In this document: one piece after another, positions 16,431-24,313 of the stretch | Position numbering within the stretch: position 1 is the first letter of the stretch | How the letters are laid out: each line of letters starts with the position of its first letter | From: Polaromonas sp. OV174 | GTDB taxonomy: Bacteria; Pseudomonadota; Gammaproteobacteria; Burkholderiales; Burkholderiaceae_C | Reading direction: 5' to 3' | Length of the DNA: 64,000 nucleotides | Assembly: GCF_900112285.1 (NCBI RefSeq) | Contig: NZ_FOKZ01000020.1 | Span: forward strand, 1-64,000 | Position numbers and translations under genes: made by a program | The notes under the pieces: generated by a model | Seen by the model: only the letters and a program-made list of their open reading frames with translations | Database searches by the model: none | What the model was told of the DNA's origin: nothing

Positions 16431-17312
16431 ATGTCATCAGCAACCCACGGGGCAACCCCTTACTACTTCGTGCCTGGCCCTTCCAGCCATCCGGTCATGG
16501 CCGCTATCGGTCTGTTTTTTGTCATATTGGGTGCCAGTCAGTGGATTAATGGCGCGAGCTGGGGCGCCTGGTCGCTGGCCTTTGGCATGGTGTTCTGGTT
16601 GGTGACCTTGTTCCGCTGGTTTCGTGATGCCGTGAACGAAAGCGAAGGTGGCATGTACGGTCGCAAGATCGATCTGTCCTACCGCTGGAGCATGAGCTGG
16701 TTCATTTTCTCGGAAGTGATGTTTTTTGGCGCGTTCTTTACCGCGCTGTGGTGGGCTCGCGCGCACTCGGTGCCGGCTCTGGGCAGTCTGGACAATGCGC
16801 TGCTCTGGCCTGATTTCAAGGCGGTCTGGCCCAGCCTGGCGGCCGGCGTGACGGCTTCGCCAGCTGACATCATTGAGCCCTTCACGACCATGGGACCGTT
16901 CTGGTTGCCCACCATCAACACTGCTTTGCTGCTCAGCTCCGGTGTGACCCTGACGATTGCTCACCATGCACTGCGTGAAAATCAGCGTGGCCGCACCATC
17001 GCTTTCATGTGGATGACGGTGTTGTTGGGTACGACGTTCTTGTTTGTGCAGGGTTACGAGTACTTCCATGCCTACTCCGAGCTCAACCTCAAGCTCACTT
17101 CGGGCGTATTCGGTTCGACCTTTTACATGCTGACCGGTTTTCACGGTTTCCACGTGCTGGTGGGCATGTTGATGCTGCTGTTTATTACCCTGCGCCTGCA
17201 AAAAGGCCATTTCACCGCCGACAATCATTTCGGCTTTGAAGGTGCTGCCTGGTACTGGCACTTTGTTGACGTGGTATGGCTGGGCCTTTACGTCCTTGTT
17301 TACTGGCTATGA
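16431..17312 (+). CDS. ctaE: Cytochrome c oxidase subunit III
   Basis: This 293-residue membrane protein has the seven-helix arrangement of a full-length subunit III. It includes YRWSMSWFIFSEVMFFGAFF with the conserved glutamate, MLTGFHGFHVLVGMLMLLF, and the C-terminal WYWHFVDVVWLGLYVLVYWL. The ATG at 16431 follows CAGGAGTCGAGCG, a good ribosome-binding site; 11 upstream in-frame residues were excluded. It ends the core structural gene set and is followed by a hairpin terminator. Confidence 0.95.
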   Translation: MSSATHGATPYYFVPGPSSHPVMAAIGLFFVILGASQWINGASWGAWSLAFGMVFWLVTLFRWFRDAVNESEGGMYGRKIDLSYRWSMSWFIFSEVMFFGAFFTALWWARAHSVPALGSLDNALLWPDFKAVWPSLAAGVTASPADIIEPFTTMGPFWLPTINTALLLSSGVTLTIAHHALRENQRGRTIAFMWMTVLLGTTFLFVQGYEYFHAYSELNLKLTSGVFGSTFYMLTGFHGFHVLVGMLMLLFITLRLQKGHFTADNHFGFEGAAWYWHFVDVVWLGLYVLVYWL

Positions 17313-17357
17313 GATGGTTGCGCGGGCGCTAGCCCGTCGCGCCGTCTTGCGACAGTC

Positions 17358-17390
17358 AAAAAAAAGGCCGCTTGACGCGGCCTTTTTCAA
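17358..17390. terminator. Bidirectional intrinsic terminator
   Basis: The stem AAAGGCCGC/GCGGCCTTT is preceded by a run of A and followed by a run of T, so it can work on both strands. It lies 45 bases after ctaE and directly at the 3' end of the convergent DUF2909 gene. Confidence 0.85.
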
Positions 17391-17612
17391 TTATTTGCCA
17401 GCCGGAATACCGGTTGACTGTATGTAACCCAGTTTCCAAGCAATCAGTATGCAGACAAACAGCACAATCGAAAACCCGACACGGAACGCCAGAGCGCGTG
17501 CCATGTTGCTGGTTTTGCGTTTGCCGTCGCTGCCGTCTTTCAGCATGAAGAAAAGCGCGGCAGCTAGGCTGCCGAGAATGGCGAGAAATGCCAGTGCAAC
17601 AAGATAAGTCAT
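17391..17612 (-). CDS. Twin transmembrane protein, DUF2909 family
   Basis: This 73-residue protein has two membrane helices (about 3-24 and 46-66) joined by a short basic, glycine-rich loop (KDGSDGKRKTSNMARAL). That loop with M-x-R-A-L is typical of DUF2909 proteins, which occur near oxidase assembly genes in betaproteobacteria. The role is unknown. It is divergent from SURF1, with only 18 bases between the start codons. Confidence 0.8.
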   Translation of the reverse strand: MTYLVALAFLAILGSLAAALFFMLKDGSDGKRKTSNMARALAFRVGFSIVLFVCILIAWKLGYIQSTGIPAGK

Positions 17613-17630
17613 GAACAGGATTATCTGTCC

Positions 17631-18398
17631 ATGACCCCGGCCTTGCGCTCACCCCGCTTCTGGCTGATCACGCTGGCCGCCGTGCTGGTGGCGGGAACCA
17701 CTTTTTCACTGGGACAGTGGCAGTTGCGTCGGGCGGCGCAAAAAGAGCTCTTGCACGCCACGATTGAATCGAAAAACAAGCTTGTAGCCCTTGATACACA
17801 ATCACTTGTAGCTATTGAAAATATAGCAAACGAGGTGCACAGGCCGGCCGTGCTGCAAGGCACCTGGCAAACGGCGCAGACCATCTATCTGGATAACCGC
17901 TCCATGAGCGGTAGAACCGGCTTCTGGGTGCTGACCCCGCTGGCCTTGCAGGGCAGCCAAAAGGTGATTCTGGTGCAGCGTGGCTGGGTGCCGCGCGATT
18001 TCACCAATCGCGCCCGTCTGCCGCAAGTCGCTACGCCTGCCGGCTTGGTGACTGTCCAGGGGCGGATTGCCCCGCCACCGTCCAAGCTATATGAGTTTAA
18101 GGGTGCAGATCTGGGGCCGATCCGGCAAAATCTGAACCTGGACGCTTTTCGTCTCGAGACTGGTCTGCCCTTGCTCGAGGTTTCGCTGCTGCAGACCGGC
18201 GAGCCCAGCGAAGGGCTGCTGCGCGACTGGGCGGCGCCGAATCTGGGCGTGGATAAACACTATGGCTATGCTTTCCAGTGGTTTGCCCTGGCGGCCCTGG
18301 TGCTGATCCTGTATGTCTGGTTTCAACTGATTCTTCCCTTTCGAAATGCCTTGCGGCCTTCATCACGAACCTCATTGCGCGTCCAAGACCGCGATTAA
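17631..18398 (+). CDS. SURF1-family cytochrome oxidase assembly protein
   Basis: This 255-residue protein has N- and C-terminal membrane helices (about 7-25 and 215-235) and a periplasmic domain between them. Family landmarks are LGQWQLRRAAQKE, YLDNRSMSGRTGFWVLTPL, LVQRGWVPRDF and KHYGYAFQWFALA. SURF1 proteins help insert heme a into subunit I. Residues about 46-66 (KLVALDTQSLVAIENIAN) are encoded by a family 1 repeat in antisense orientation, lying in the linker before the conserved HRPAVLQG block. It sits between the subunit genes and the heme synthesis genes. Confidence 0.9.
   Translation: MTPALRSPRFWLITLAAVLVAGTTFSLGQWQLRRAAQKELLHATIESKNKLVALDTQSLVAIENIANEVHRPAVLQGTWQTAQTIYLDNRSMSGRTGFWVLTPLALQGSQKVILVQRGWVPRDFTNRARLPQVATPAGLVTVQGRIAPPPSKLYEFKGADLGPIRQNLNLDAFRLETGLPLLEVSLLQTGEPSEGLLRDWAAPNLGVDKHYGYAFQWFALAALVLILYVWFQLILPFRNALRPSSRTSLRVQDRD
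17767..17829 (-). repeat. Family 1 repeat, copy E, inside the SURF1 gene
   Basis: On the minus strand it reads TTGCTATATTTTCAATAGC, then TACAAGTGATTGTG, then ATCAAGGGCTACAAGC with a following T-run. The left hairpin is perfect. It is fully coding and in frame. Confidence 0.75.
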
Positions 18399-18431
18399 CC
18401 GCCTTAACCGCCCTAACTGCTTTTAACTGCT

Positions 18432-19148
18432 GTGACCAACGATCATCCTGAATCCTCTTCTCACCGTGCTGCCGCCAGCCTTGCTGCGCAAGACCAGCCT
18501 TTGGGCCTGACCGTGCACACCATGCCTCACCAGTCCACCACCCGCACGCCCAATACCAGGGCAGGGCGCTGGAAAATGTTGGCCGTGCTGCTGGTTTGCG
18601 CCAGTCCGGTGATCGCGTCTTATTTCACCTACTACGTGGTGAGGCCTGAAGGGCGGCGCAACTTTGGTGAGCTGATTGATCCGCAGCGTCCTTTGCCCGC
18701 CCTGGCTACACAGGCACTGGACGGACAGACCGGCGAGTTGACTGCTCTGAAGGGCCAGTGGCTGCTGCTGAGCGTGGCAGACGGTGGCTGCGATGCTCGC
18801 TGTGAACAGAATCTGTATTTTCAGCGTCAGCTGCGTGAATCACTAGGCAAGGAAAAAGAAAGACTGGAGCGCGTCTGGCTGGTTGACGATGCGGCGCCCG
18901 TGCGCGAGGCCTTGCGGCCAGCCCTGGCTTCTTCGGCGGTGCTGCGGGTGGCGCCGGCTGCTCTGGCCCAATGGCTGGAGCCGGCCGCCGGCCAGCGTCT
19001 GGAAGATCACCTTTATGTGGTGGATCCGCTGGGCAATCTGATGATGCGTTTTCCGGCCCGGATGGATGCCGAGGCGGCTGCCAAGGCCAAGCGCGATCTG
19101 GATCGTCTGCTGCGCGCCTCCAGCAGCTGGGACAAGCCAGGGCGCTAG
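18432..19148 (+). CDS. Membrane-anchored thioredoxin-like protein of the oxidase cluster
   Basis: The protein has 238 residues from GTG at 18432, or 208 if the ATG at 18522 is used; neither has a clear ribosome-binding site. One membrane helix (about residues 49-70 in the long form) is followed by a soluble domain with SVADGGCDARCEQNLYF. There a C-x-x-x-C pair sits where SCO proteins have the copper-binding C-x-x-x-C. The distal His of SCO is not obvious. It is probably a SCO-related thiol protein for CuA assembly; this is inferred from position and motif. Confidence 0.7.
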   Translation: MTNDHPESSSHRAAASLAAQDQPLGLTVHTMPHQSTTRTPNTRAGRWKMLAVLLVCASPVIASYFTYYVVRPEGRRNFGELIDPQRPLPALATQALDGQTGELTALKGQWLLLSVADGGCDARCEQNLYFQRQLRESLGKEKERLERVWLVDDAAPVREALRPALASSAVLRVAPAALAQWLEPAAGQRLEDHLYVVDPLGNLMMRFPARMDAEAAAKAKRDLDRLLRASSSWDKPGR

Positions 19149-19180
19149 TTCTTTAACCGCACTCGCTCACCTCTCACTTC

Positions 19181-20329
19181 ATGTCTACCCCCGAACTTTA
19201 CGACCTGAGTCCGGCGCTACGCCTGATGATCATGGGTCTGGCCGTGGCGCTAGCACCGTTGGCCTGGGTCTGGGCGCGCAACAAGCATGCGCCTGTGGCG
19301 CAGCGTCTGCGCCTGTTGACCTTTCTCACCCTGTTTCTGACCTTTGATCTGGTGATTTTTGGCGCTTTTACCCGGCTCACCGACTCCGGCCTGGGCTGCC
19401 CCGACTGGCCGGGCTGCTACGGCAGCGCCAGCCCGGTGGGTGCGCAGCTGCACATAGAAGCGGCGCAGACCGCCATGCCCACGGGGCCGGTCACGCACAC
19501 CAAAGCCTGGATTGAAATGATTCACCGCTATCTGGCCACGGGGGTGGGGGTGCTGATCCTGACGCTGACCATTGTCAGTTGGCGCGAGCGCAAGCGCGCC
19601 CATATCTCGCCCTGGTGGCCCACGCTGACGCTGGTCTGGGTCTGCCTGCAGGGTGCATTTGGCGCGCTCACCGTCACCATGAAGCTGTTTCCGGCAATAG
19701 TTACCTTGCACCTGCTCTGCGGCCTGGCTTTGCTGGCGCTGCTGCGCGCCCAGTCGGCGCGCTACGCGCAGGCCCAAGGGACCCTAGTACCTGTGGCCTT
19801 GAGCCGCGCCGCAAGAGCAGGCGTTCTTGCCGCTTTTGCACTGCTATGGCTGCAGATAGCGCTGGGCGGCTGGGTTAGTACCAACTACGCGGTGCTGGCC
19901 TGCACCGACTTCCCGGCTTGCCAGAATTCCTTCTGGCCGGCCATGGATTTCAGTCAGGGCTTTACGCTGTGGCGCGAGCTGGGCGCTGGGCATGATGGCG
20001 CGAATATCAGCTTCCAGGCTCTGACGGCCATCCACTATGCGCACCGCTTGGCATCCTATCTGGTGTTTGCCGTGCTGCTGGCGCTGGCCTTTGGCCTGCA
20101 CCGCATGCCGGGCTTGCGCCTGCAGGCGCGCTGGCTGGCCGGCCTGACCTTGCTGCAAGCCGCCACCGGCCTGAGCAATGTGGTGCTGGGCTGGCCCTTG
20201 CTGGCGGCCGTCATGCACACCGGCGGCGCAGCTGCGCTGGTGGTGGTGCTCACCGGTATTGTTTTTTCAAGTCGCAGCCGCCAGACGGCGCAGGCGTCAA
20301 TCATGAGTGCTTCGAGAGTGTCCGTATGA
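19181..20329 (+). CDS. ctaA: Heme A synthase (CtaA/COX15)
   Basis: This 382-residue membrane protein has about eight helices arranged as two similar halves. The conserved histidines are in [36 protein letters not shown] and [13 protein letters not shown]. An external cysteine-bearing loop has [12 protein letters not shown] and a second has CTDFPACQN. The enzyme oxidises the C8 methyl of heme O to give heme A. The stop overlaps the start of ctaB by four bases. Confidence 0.93.
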   Translation: MSTPELYDLSPALRLMIMGLAVALAPLAWVWARNKHAPVAQRLRLLTFLTLFLTFDLVIFGAFTRLTDSGLGCPDWPGCYGSASPVGAQLHIEAAQTAMPTGPVTHTKAWIEMIHRYLATGVGVLILTLTIVSWRERKRAHISPWWPTLTLVWVCLQGAFGALTVTMKLFPAIVTLHLLCGLALLALLRAQSARYAQAQGTLVPVALSRAARAGVLAAFALLWLQIALGGWVSTNYAVLACTDFPACQNSFWPAMDFSQGFTLWRELGAGHDGANISFQALTAIHYAHRLASYLVFAVLLALAFGLHRMPGLRLQARWLAGLTLLQAATGLSNVVLGWPLLAAVMHTGGAAALVVVLTGIVFSSRSRQTAQASIMSASRVSV

Positions 20330-21243
20330 ACCCCAGCAACCCACCTGCCGCTTCGACCGCAAGGTCCCATGCGTCGTCGCGCATCGCCCAGTTTTACGCC
20401 CTGACCAAGCCGCGCGTGGTTCAACTGATTGTGTTTTGTGCCTTGATCGGCATGGTGCTGGCGGTTCCCGGCGTTCCGACCTGGGCCGACCTGAAGCTCG
20501 CAGCGATTGCCTGTGCCGGTATCTGGCTGGTGGCGGGCGCGGCTGCGGCGTTCAATTGCCTGGTCGAGCAGCATATTGACGCCAGAATGCGGCGCACCGC
20601 CTGGCGAGCGACGGCCAGAGGCGAGCTCAGCAATCTGCTGACGCTGGCGTTTTCTGCCGGCCTGTGCGCCTTGGGTTCGTGGATTTTGTATGTCTGGGTC
20701 AATCCGCTGACCATGTGGCTGACATTCGCCACTTTTGTCGGTTACGCGGTGGTCTATACCGTCATTCTCAAACCACTCACCCCGCAGAACATCGTCATCG
20801 GTGGCGCTTCCGGCGCCATGCCGCCGGTGTTGGGCTGGGCCGCCATGACGGGAACGGTTGGCCCCGAAGCGCTGATACTTTTTCTGATCATCTTTCTCTG
20901 GACGCCGCCGCATTTCTGGGCGCTGGCGCTGTACCGCGTTGAAGACTACCGCAAAGCAGGCCTGCCCATGCTGCCGGTCACCCACGGCAACGAGTTCACC
21001 CGCCTGCAGGTGTTTTTGTATACGCTGGTGCTGTTCCCCGCTTGCTTGATGCCCTATATTTTCAAGATGAGCGGCTGGCTTTATCTGGTGGCTGCCGTGC
21101 TGCTCAGTTTGGGCTTTAGCTGGTATGGCTGGCGTTTGTGGCGCAACTACTCCGATGCCCTGGCGCGCAAGACCTTCCGTTTTTCACTGATCCATCTTTC
21201 AGTTTTATTTGCAGCCTTGTTGCTGGACCACTATCTCGTATGA
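20326..21243 (+). CDS. ctaB: Protoheme IX farnesyltransferase (heme O synthase)
   Basis: This 305-residue UbiA-type prenyltransferase adds a farnesyl group to heme B. The first Asp-rich active-site region is [20 protein letters not shown], and the second is at the conserved [17 protein letters not shown]. The TKPRVVQL start and the [14 protein letters not shown] block are diagnostic. Nine membrane helices are predicted. It overlaps ctaA upstream and the SCO gene downstream by four bases each, so the three genes are translationally coupled. Confidence 0.95.
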   Translation: MNPSNPPAASTARSHASSRIAQFYALTKPRVVQLIVFCALIGMVLAVPGVPTWADLKLAAIACAGIWLVAGAAAAFNCLVEQHIDARMRRTAWRATARGELSNLLTLAFSAGLCALGSWILYVWVNPLTMWLTFATFVGYAVVYTVILKPLTPQNIVIGGASGAMPPVLGWAAMTGTVGPEALILFLIIFLWTPPHFWALALYRVEDYRKAGLPMLPVTHGNEFTRLQVFLYTLVLFPACLMPYIFKMSGWLYLVAAVLLSLGFSWYGWRLWRNYSDALARKTFRFSLIHLSVLFAALLLDHYLV

Positions 21244-21857
21244 AAACTTCTAGCCCACGATTCGGCCGCCGCCTTGTTGTCCAGTCACTGGCGCTCGCCA
21301 TGACGGCAGGTTTGTTGACGGCTTGCTCGCCCGACAAACCTCAGTTTCAGAGCATCGACCTGACCGGTGCCGACTACGCCCAGGGTTTTTCCCTGGCCGA
21401 CCATAACGGCCAGCAGCGCACGCTGAAAGACTTTGCCGGCAAGGTTGTGGTGGTGTTTTTTGGCTTCACCCAGTGTCCTGATGTCTGCCCCACGTCCATG
21501 GCCGAGCTGGCGCAGGTCAAAAAATTGCTGGGTCCCGATGGCGACAAGCTGCAGGCGATCTTCATCACGGTAGACCCCGAGCGGGATACGGCCGAGTTGC
21601 TCAAGCCCTATATGGGCAACTTCGATCCAAGTTTTCTGGCGCTGCGACCCACACTGGAGCAATTGCCCCAGGTCGGCAAGGACTTCAAGCTCTATTACAA
21701 AAAGGTCGAGGGCAAGACACCGGGCAGCTACACCATGGACCACTCGGCCGGCAGCTATATCTTTGACGGCAAGGGCCGCATCCGGCTGTACAGCCGTTAT
21801 GGCGCTGGCGCCGAAGTGCTGGCCTCGGATATTCGTCTGCTGCTCAAAAACAGCTGA
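21240..21857 (+). CDS. SCO1/SenC/PrrC family copper chaperone lipoprotein
   Basis: This 205-residue protein starts at ATG 21240. The N-terminal signal ends in the lipobox LLTAC, with the lipidated cysteine at about residue 29. The thioredoxin-fold domain has copper ligands CPDVC (C79 and C83) and the distal histidine in DHSAGSYIF, together with the [10 protein letters not shown] block. SCO proteins metallate the CuA site of subunit II. It is the last gene of the operon and is followed by a hairpin. Confidence 0.93.
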   Translation: MKTSSPRFGRRLVVQSLALAMTAGLLTACSPDKPQFQSIDLTGADYAQGFSLADHNGQQRTLKDFAGKVVVVFFGFTQCPDVCPTSMAELAQVKKLLGPDGDKLQAIFITVDPERDTAELLKPYMGNFDPSFLALRPTLEQLPQVGKDFKLYYKKVEGKTPGSYTMDHSAGSYIFDGKGRIRLYSRYGAGAEVLASDIRLLLKNS

Positions 21858-21859
21858 AA

Positions 21860-21890
21860 AAAAGCCTGTTCCATTTCGGGAACAGGCTCT
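21860..21890 (-). terminator. Intrinsic terminator of rpoH
   Basis: The stem AGCCTGTTCC/GGAACAGGCT has a 6-base loop. On the minus strand it is followed by seven T, giving a strong terminator 38 bases after the rpoH stop. On the plus strand the T-run is weak, though it may help end the SCO transcript. Confidence 0.85.
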
Positions 21891-21927
21891 TGATCGAGGC
21901 TGGTAGCGGCGCACGTGGCACCCGGAC

Positions 21928-22896
21928 TCAGGCGAAAGCCGCCAGCACCTTTTTCATTTTTTTCATGGCCGCCACTTCAATCTGGCGAATCCGTTCGGCG
22001 CTCACCTTGTACTCGGCGGCCAGATCATGCAGCGTCATGCCGCCTGAGCCGTCGTCATTGACATTGAGCCAGCGCTCTTCCACGATGCGGCGCGCCCGTG
22101 GATCGAGTTCCTGCAAGGCGGTGGAAATGCCGCCTGTGGCCAGGTGGTCGCGCTGGCGCGACTCGATCAAGGCCGTCGGCTCCTGCGTCGCATCGGCCAG
22201 GTAGGCAATCGGGCCAAAAGCGTCCTCGCCGTCATCGCTTGGGCTGGGGTCCAGCAGCACGTCGCCACCCGACATGCGCTGTTCCATTTCAAGCACTTCC
22301 TCCCGCTTGACGTTGAGCGTTTTTGCCATCGAGGCAATCTGCCCTTCGGTCAGCGTGTCACGGTGCGTTGCCGCATCGGCGTCGTCCTTGAAACCCTGTT
22401 TCATGGAGCGCAGATTGAAAAACAGCTTGCGTTGGGCCTTGGTGGTAGCCACCTTGACCATGCGCCAGTTTTTCAGGATGTACTCATGAATCTCGGCCTT
22501 GATCCAGTGCATGGCATAGCTCACCAGGCGCACGCCCTGCTCGGGGTCAAAACGCTTGACCGCCTTCATCAGGCCGATGTTGCCTTCCTGGATCAGGTCG
22601 CCGTGCGGCAGGCCATAACCCAGGTATTTGCGGGAAATCGACACCACCAGGCGAAGGTGCGACAGCACCAGCTTTCCGGCGGCATCCAGATCGTTGTTTT
22701 GCTTGAGTTCTTTGGAGTATTCCTGTTCCTGCTCCAGCGTCAGCATGGGCAGGCGGTTGACTGCTGAAATATAGGCGTCCAGGTTGCCCAGCGGCGGAAC
22801 CAGCGACCACGGATTGACGGTGGCCAAAGCGCCGGTTTGAGCCGAAGACGCAGCCATGGTGGTGTTCAGGACGGAACTGGAAAGGGCATATGACAC
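21928..22896 (-). CDS. rpoH: RNA polymerase heat-shock sigma factor sigma-32
   Basis: This 322-residue protein directs RNA polymerase to heat-shock promoters. Region 1.2 is at LPMLTLEQEQEYSKEL. Region 2 has LVLSHLRLVVSISRKYLGYG, LIQEGNIGLMKAVKRFDP and VRLVSYAMHWIKAEIHEYIL. The RpoH box follows with LFFNLRSMKQGF, and region 4 ends in YKVSAERIRQIEVAAMKKMK. A CIRCE-like inverted repeat lies 31-57 bases upstream of the start codon, so HrcA repression is likely. An AAAGGAG site precedes the ATG. The N-terminal 30 residues are variable in this family. Confidence 0.96.
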   Translation of the reverse strand: MSYALSSSVLNTTMAASSAQTGALATVNPWSLVPPLGNLDAYISAVNRLPMLTLEQEQEYSKELKQNNDLDAAGKLVLSHLRLVVSISRKYLGYGLPHGDLIQEGNIGLMKAVKRFDPEQGVRLVSYAMHWIKAEIHEYILKNWRMVKVATTKAQRKLFFNLRSMKQGFKDDADAATHRDTLTEGQIASMAKTLNVKREEVLEMEQRMSGGDVLLDPSPSDDGEDAFGPIAYLADATQEPTALIESRQRDHLATGGISTALQELDPRARRIVEERWLNVNDDGSGGMTLHDLAAEYKVSAERIRQIEVAAMKKMKKVLAAFA

Positions 22897-22926
22897 AGCA
22901 GAACTCCTTTTCTCTAGGCTTAAATA

Positions 22927-22953
22927 TTAGCACTCGATTAGAGAGAGTGCCAG
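22927..22953 (-). promoter_or_regulatory. CIRCE-like HrcA operator upstream of rpoH
   Basis: TTAGCACTC and GAGTGCCAG are separated by exactly 9 bases. The CIRCE consensus is TTAGCACTC-N9-GAGTGCTAA, so the left arm is perfect and the right arm differs at two positions. It lies just upstream of rpoH. The hrcA gene is present at 43757 in the same window. Confidence 0.75.
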
Positions 22954-23100
22954 GCAATAGGTTCAATGACAGGCATAGCTCAAGGCTAATAGGTAGTCAT
23001 TCAGATGTTTCTATGACCACGCCACGGGATGGTTAGTTCGCCGCCTGAGGTTTCCGCTTGGTAAAGAGTGGCAGGACGATAACGTCCTCAATCAGTGTGG

Positions 23101-23157
23101 CTTGCTCTTGTTTTGATAGCTAGATATGACCAAGAGGCAATGGATGAGGCCTTGTTT
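23101..23157 (+). repeat. Family 1 repeat, copy F
   Basis: It has TTGCTCTTGTTTTGATAGC, a diverged centre, then GGATGAGGCCTTGTTTG. Both ends match the family consensus; the middle hairpin is eroded. Confidence 0.6.
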
Positions 23158-23192
23158 GGCGCGAAAATCCATTGACTTGAAGAAACTGGGCA

Positions 23193-23227
23193 GAGGGCAT
23201 TTCGGGGAAGAAAATGCCCTCGTTTTT
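23193..23227 (+). terminator. Strong intrinsic terminator with no upstream gene
   Basis: GAGGGCATTT and AAATGCCCTC form a perfect 10-bp stem with a 9-base loop, followed by GTTTTT. It only works on the plus strand. The nearest upstream plus-strand gene ends at 21857, beyond rpoH, so it probably ends an unannotated transcript. Confidence 0.75.
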
Positions 23228-23230
23228 AGG

Positions 23231-23289
23231 TCAAATAGGCCTTTTGCGCAGGCGGAGCACGCGCCATCAGCTATCAGTTCGATAGCATT
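23231..23289 (-). repeat. Family 1 repeat, copy F2
   Basis: On the minus strand it has ATGCTATCGAACTGATAGC, then TGATGGCGCGTGCTCC, then GCGCAAAAGGCCTATTT. The left hairpin GCTATC/GATAGC is perfect. The central half has a GCGC...GCGC pair like copy G. Confidence 0.7.
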
Positions 23290-23351
23290 TGGGTGGCCTT
23301 GAATGTTCCGGACGGTCTGGGTGAGGGTACGGATAGGGGGCTGCCCGGTTT

Positions 23352-23648
23352 TCAGGGCAGGCGTCTGTCAACACGGACTTCGCGCACCTCGACGTCCACC
23401 ACGTCGTCGCCACGACCGCTGTTTTCGCGCTTGGCGCTGCCCGGCCACATGCCTTGCGACGAGAACTGTTGAAAGCGGCCAAACACCGCGGCAGGTGCAG
23501 GTTTACGGCCGGTGATCAGGGCCTTGAGCAGGCTGAAAGCCAGCACGATCAGTGCGGCCGCCAGCAGGCTGAGCGCAAAGAGGGCGGCAAACAGGCCTAG
23601 CAACAGTTTCAGGGCAAAACGCACAATTCGACTGGCAAAATTTGGCAC
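23352..23648 (-). CDS. Small one-helix membrane protein, unknown function
   Basis: This 98-residue protein has a basic N-terminus and a long leucine/alanine-rich membrane segment (about residues 10-42). A polar tail rich in charged residues follows (DDVVDVEVREVRVDRRLP at the end). The frame has a normal GC-rich codon pattern and a plausible start, so it is kept as a gene. I do not recognise a family. Its neighbours, rpoH and a DUF962 protein, give no clue to function. Confidence 0.55.
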   Translation of the reverse strand: MPNFASRIVRFALKLLLGLFAALFALSLLAAALIVLAFSLLKALITGRKPAPAAVFGRFQQFSSQGMWPGSAKRENSGRGDDVVDVEVREVRVDRRLP

Positions 23649-23746
23649 GTCAAAAATCCTTCAAAACAGATAAATGGGGATGGGGCCGCCGCTTTCAAGC
23701 TGGCGCAAGCGGCTGCGGTGGCGTTGATTCAAGTAGATAAAGCCCG

Positions 23747-24220
23747 TTACCAGCGTATAGCCAGCTTTTCGAATAGTTTGGCCAAAACGAACAGCGGGCC
23801 GACCCAGAGGTATTGAATGTCCTCGAAAAACGAGGGTTTTTTGCCTTCAATCTTGTGGCCTATGAATTGCAAAATCCAGGCGCCCACAAAAACCGCCATG
23901 GAAATCGGCAGCACCCGCTGCCCCATGGCGAAAACCAGCGCGATGGCCAGGCCAGACCACAGCAGCATGGTGACGAAGAACACCCCGGAGAGCCGGGCGT
24001 AATAGACCATGCTGGCCGCTATGAAGCCATAGGCCACCCAGGGATGCAGGGCGAACAGCATGCCGACCAGGCTCAGCATGATGAGCGGAATGGCGATGCA
24101 GTGGATCAGCTCGTTGCGCGGATTCTGGTGACTTTCGCCGTAATGCGCCAGCAGCTGGTCCACCTTGCGTGGCGTGGCGGAGGTAGCAGAGGAAGTGGAG
24201 GTGTCGGCCGCAGTGGTCAT
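23747..24220 (-). CDS. DUF962/Mpo1-like membrane protein
   Basis: This 157-residue protein has the Mpo1/YGL010w-type layout: HYGESHQNPRNELIHCIAIP near the N-terminus, with a conserved histidine pair (Y-x-x-x-H-x-N-x-x-N-x-x-x-H), then four hydrophobic segments and FIGHKIEGKKPSFFEDIQYL near the end. The yeast member is an Fe2+-dependent dioxygenase of 2-hydroxy fatty acids; the bacterial role is not established. Two in-frame ATGs are possible (24220 and 24244), and the inner one was chosen. Confidence 0.85.
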   Translation of the reverse strand: MTTAADTSTSSATSATPRKVDQLLAHYGESHQNPRNELIHCIAIPLIMLSLVGMLFALHPWVAYGFIAASMVYYARLSGVFFVTMLLWSGLAIALVFAMGQRVLPISMAVFVGAWILQFIGHKIEGKKPSFFEDIQYLWVGPLFVLAKLFEKLAIRW

Positions 24221-24313
24221 GATGAATCCCCGGATGGAACTCATCAGACTTTAAACCTCGGCCCGGTTTACGCAAGTACCGGGGTTTTGGGTGTTTCCCG
24301 CAGCGGCGCTGCG

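Larger units (their letters stand above)
22954..23351. other. Gene-free region with two inverted family 1 repeats and an orphan terminator
   Basis: No protein gene is convincing in these 400 bases. They hold the short palindrome AGGACGATAACGTCCT (about 23073-23088), a family 1 repeat on the plus strand (copy F), a strong plus-strand terminator at 23193-23227, and a family 1 repeat on the minus strand (copy F2). A terminator without a gene upstream of it hints at a small RNA. Confidence 0.5.
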
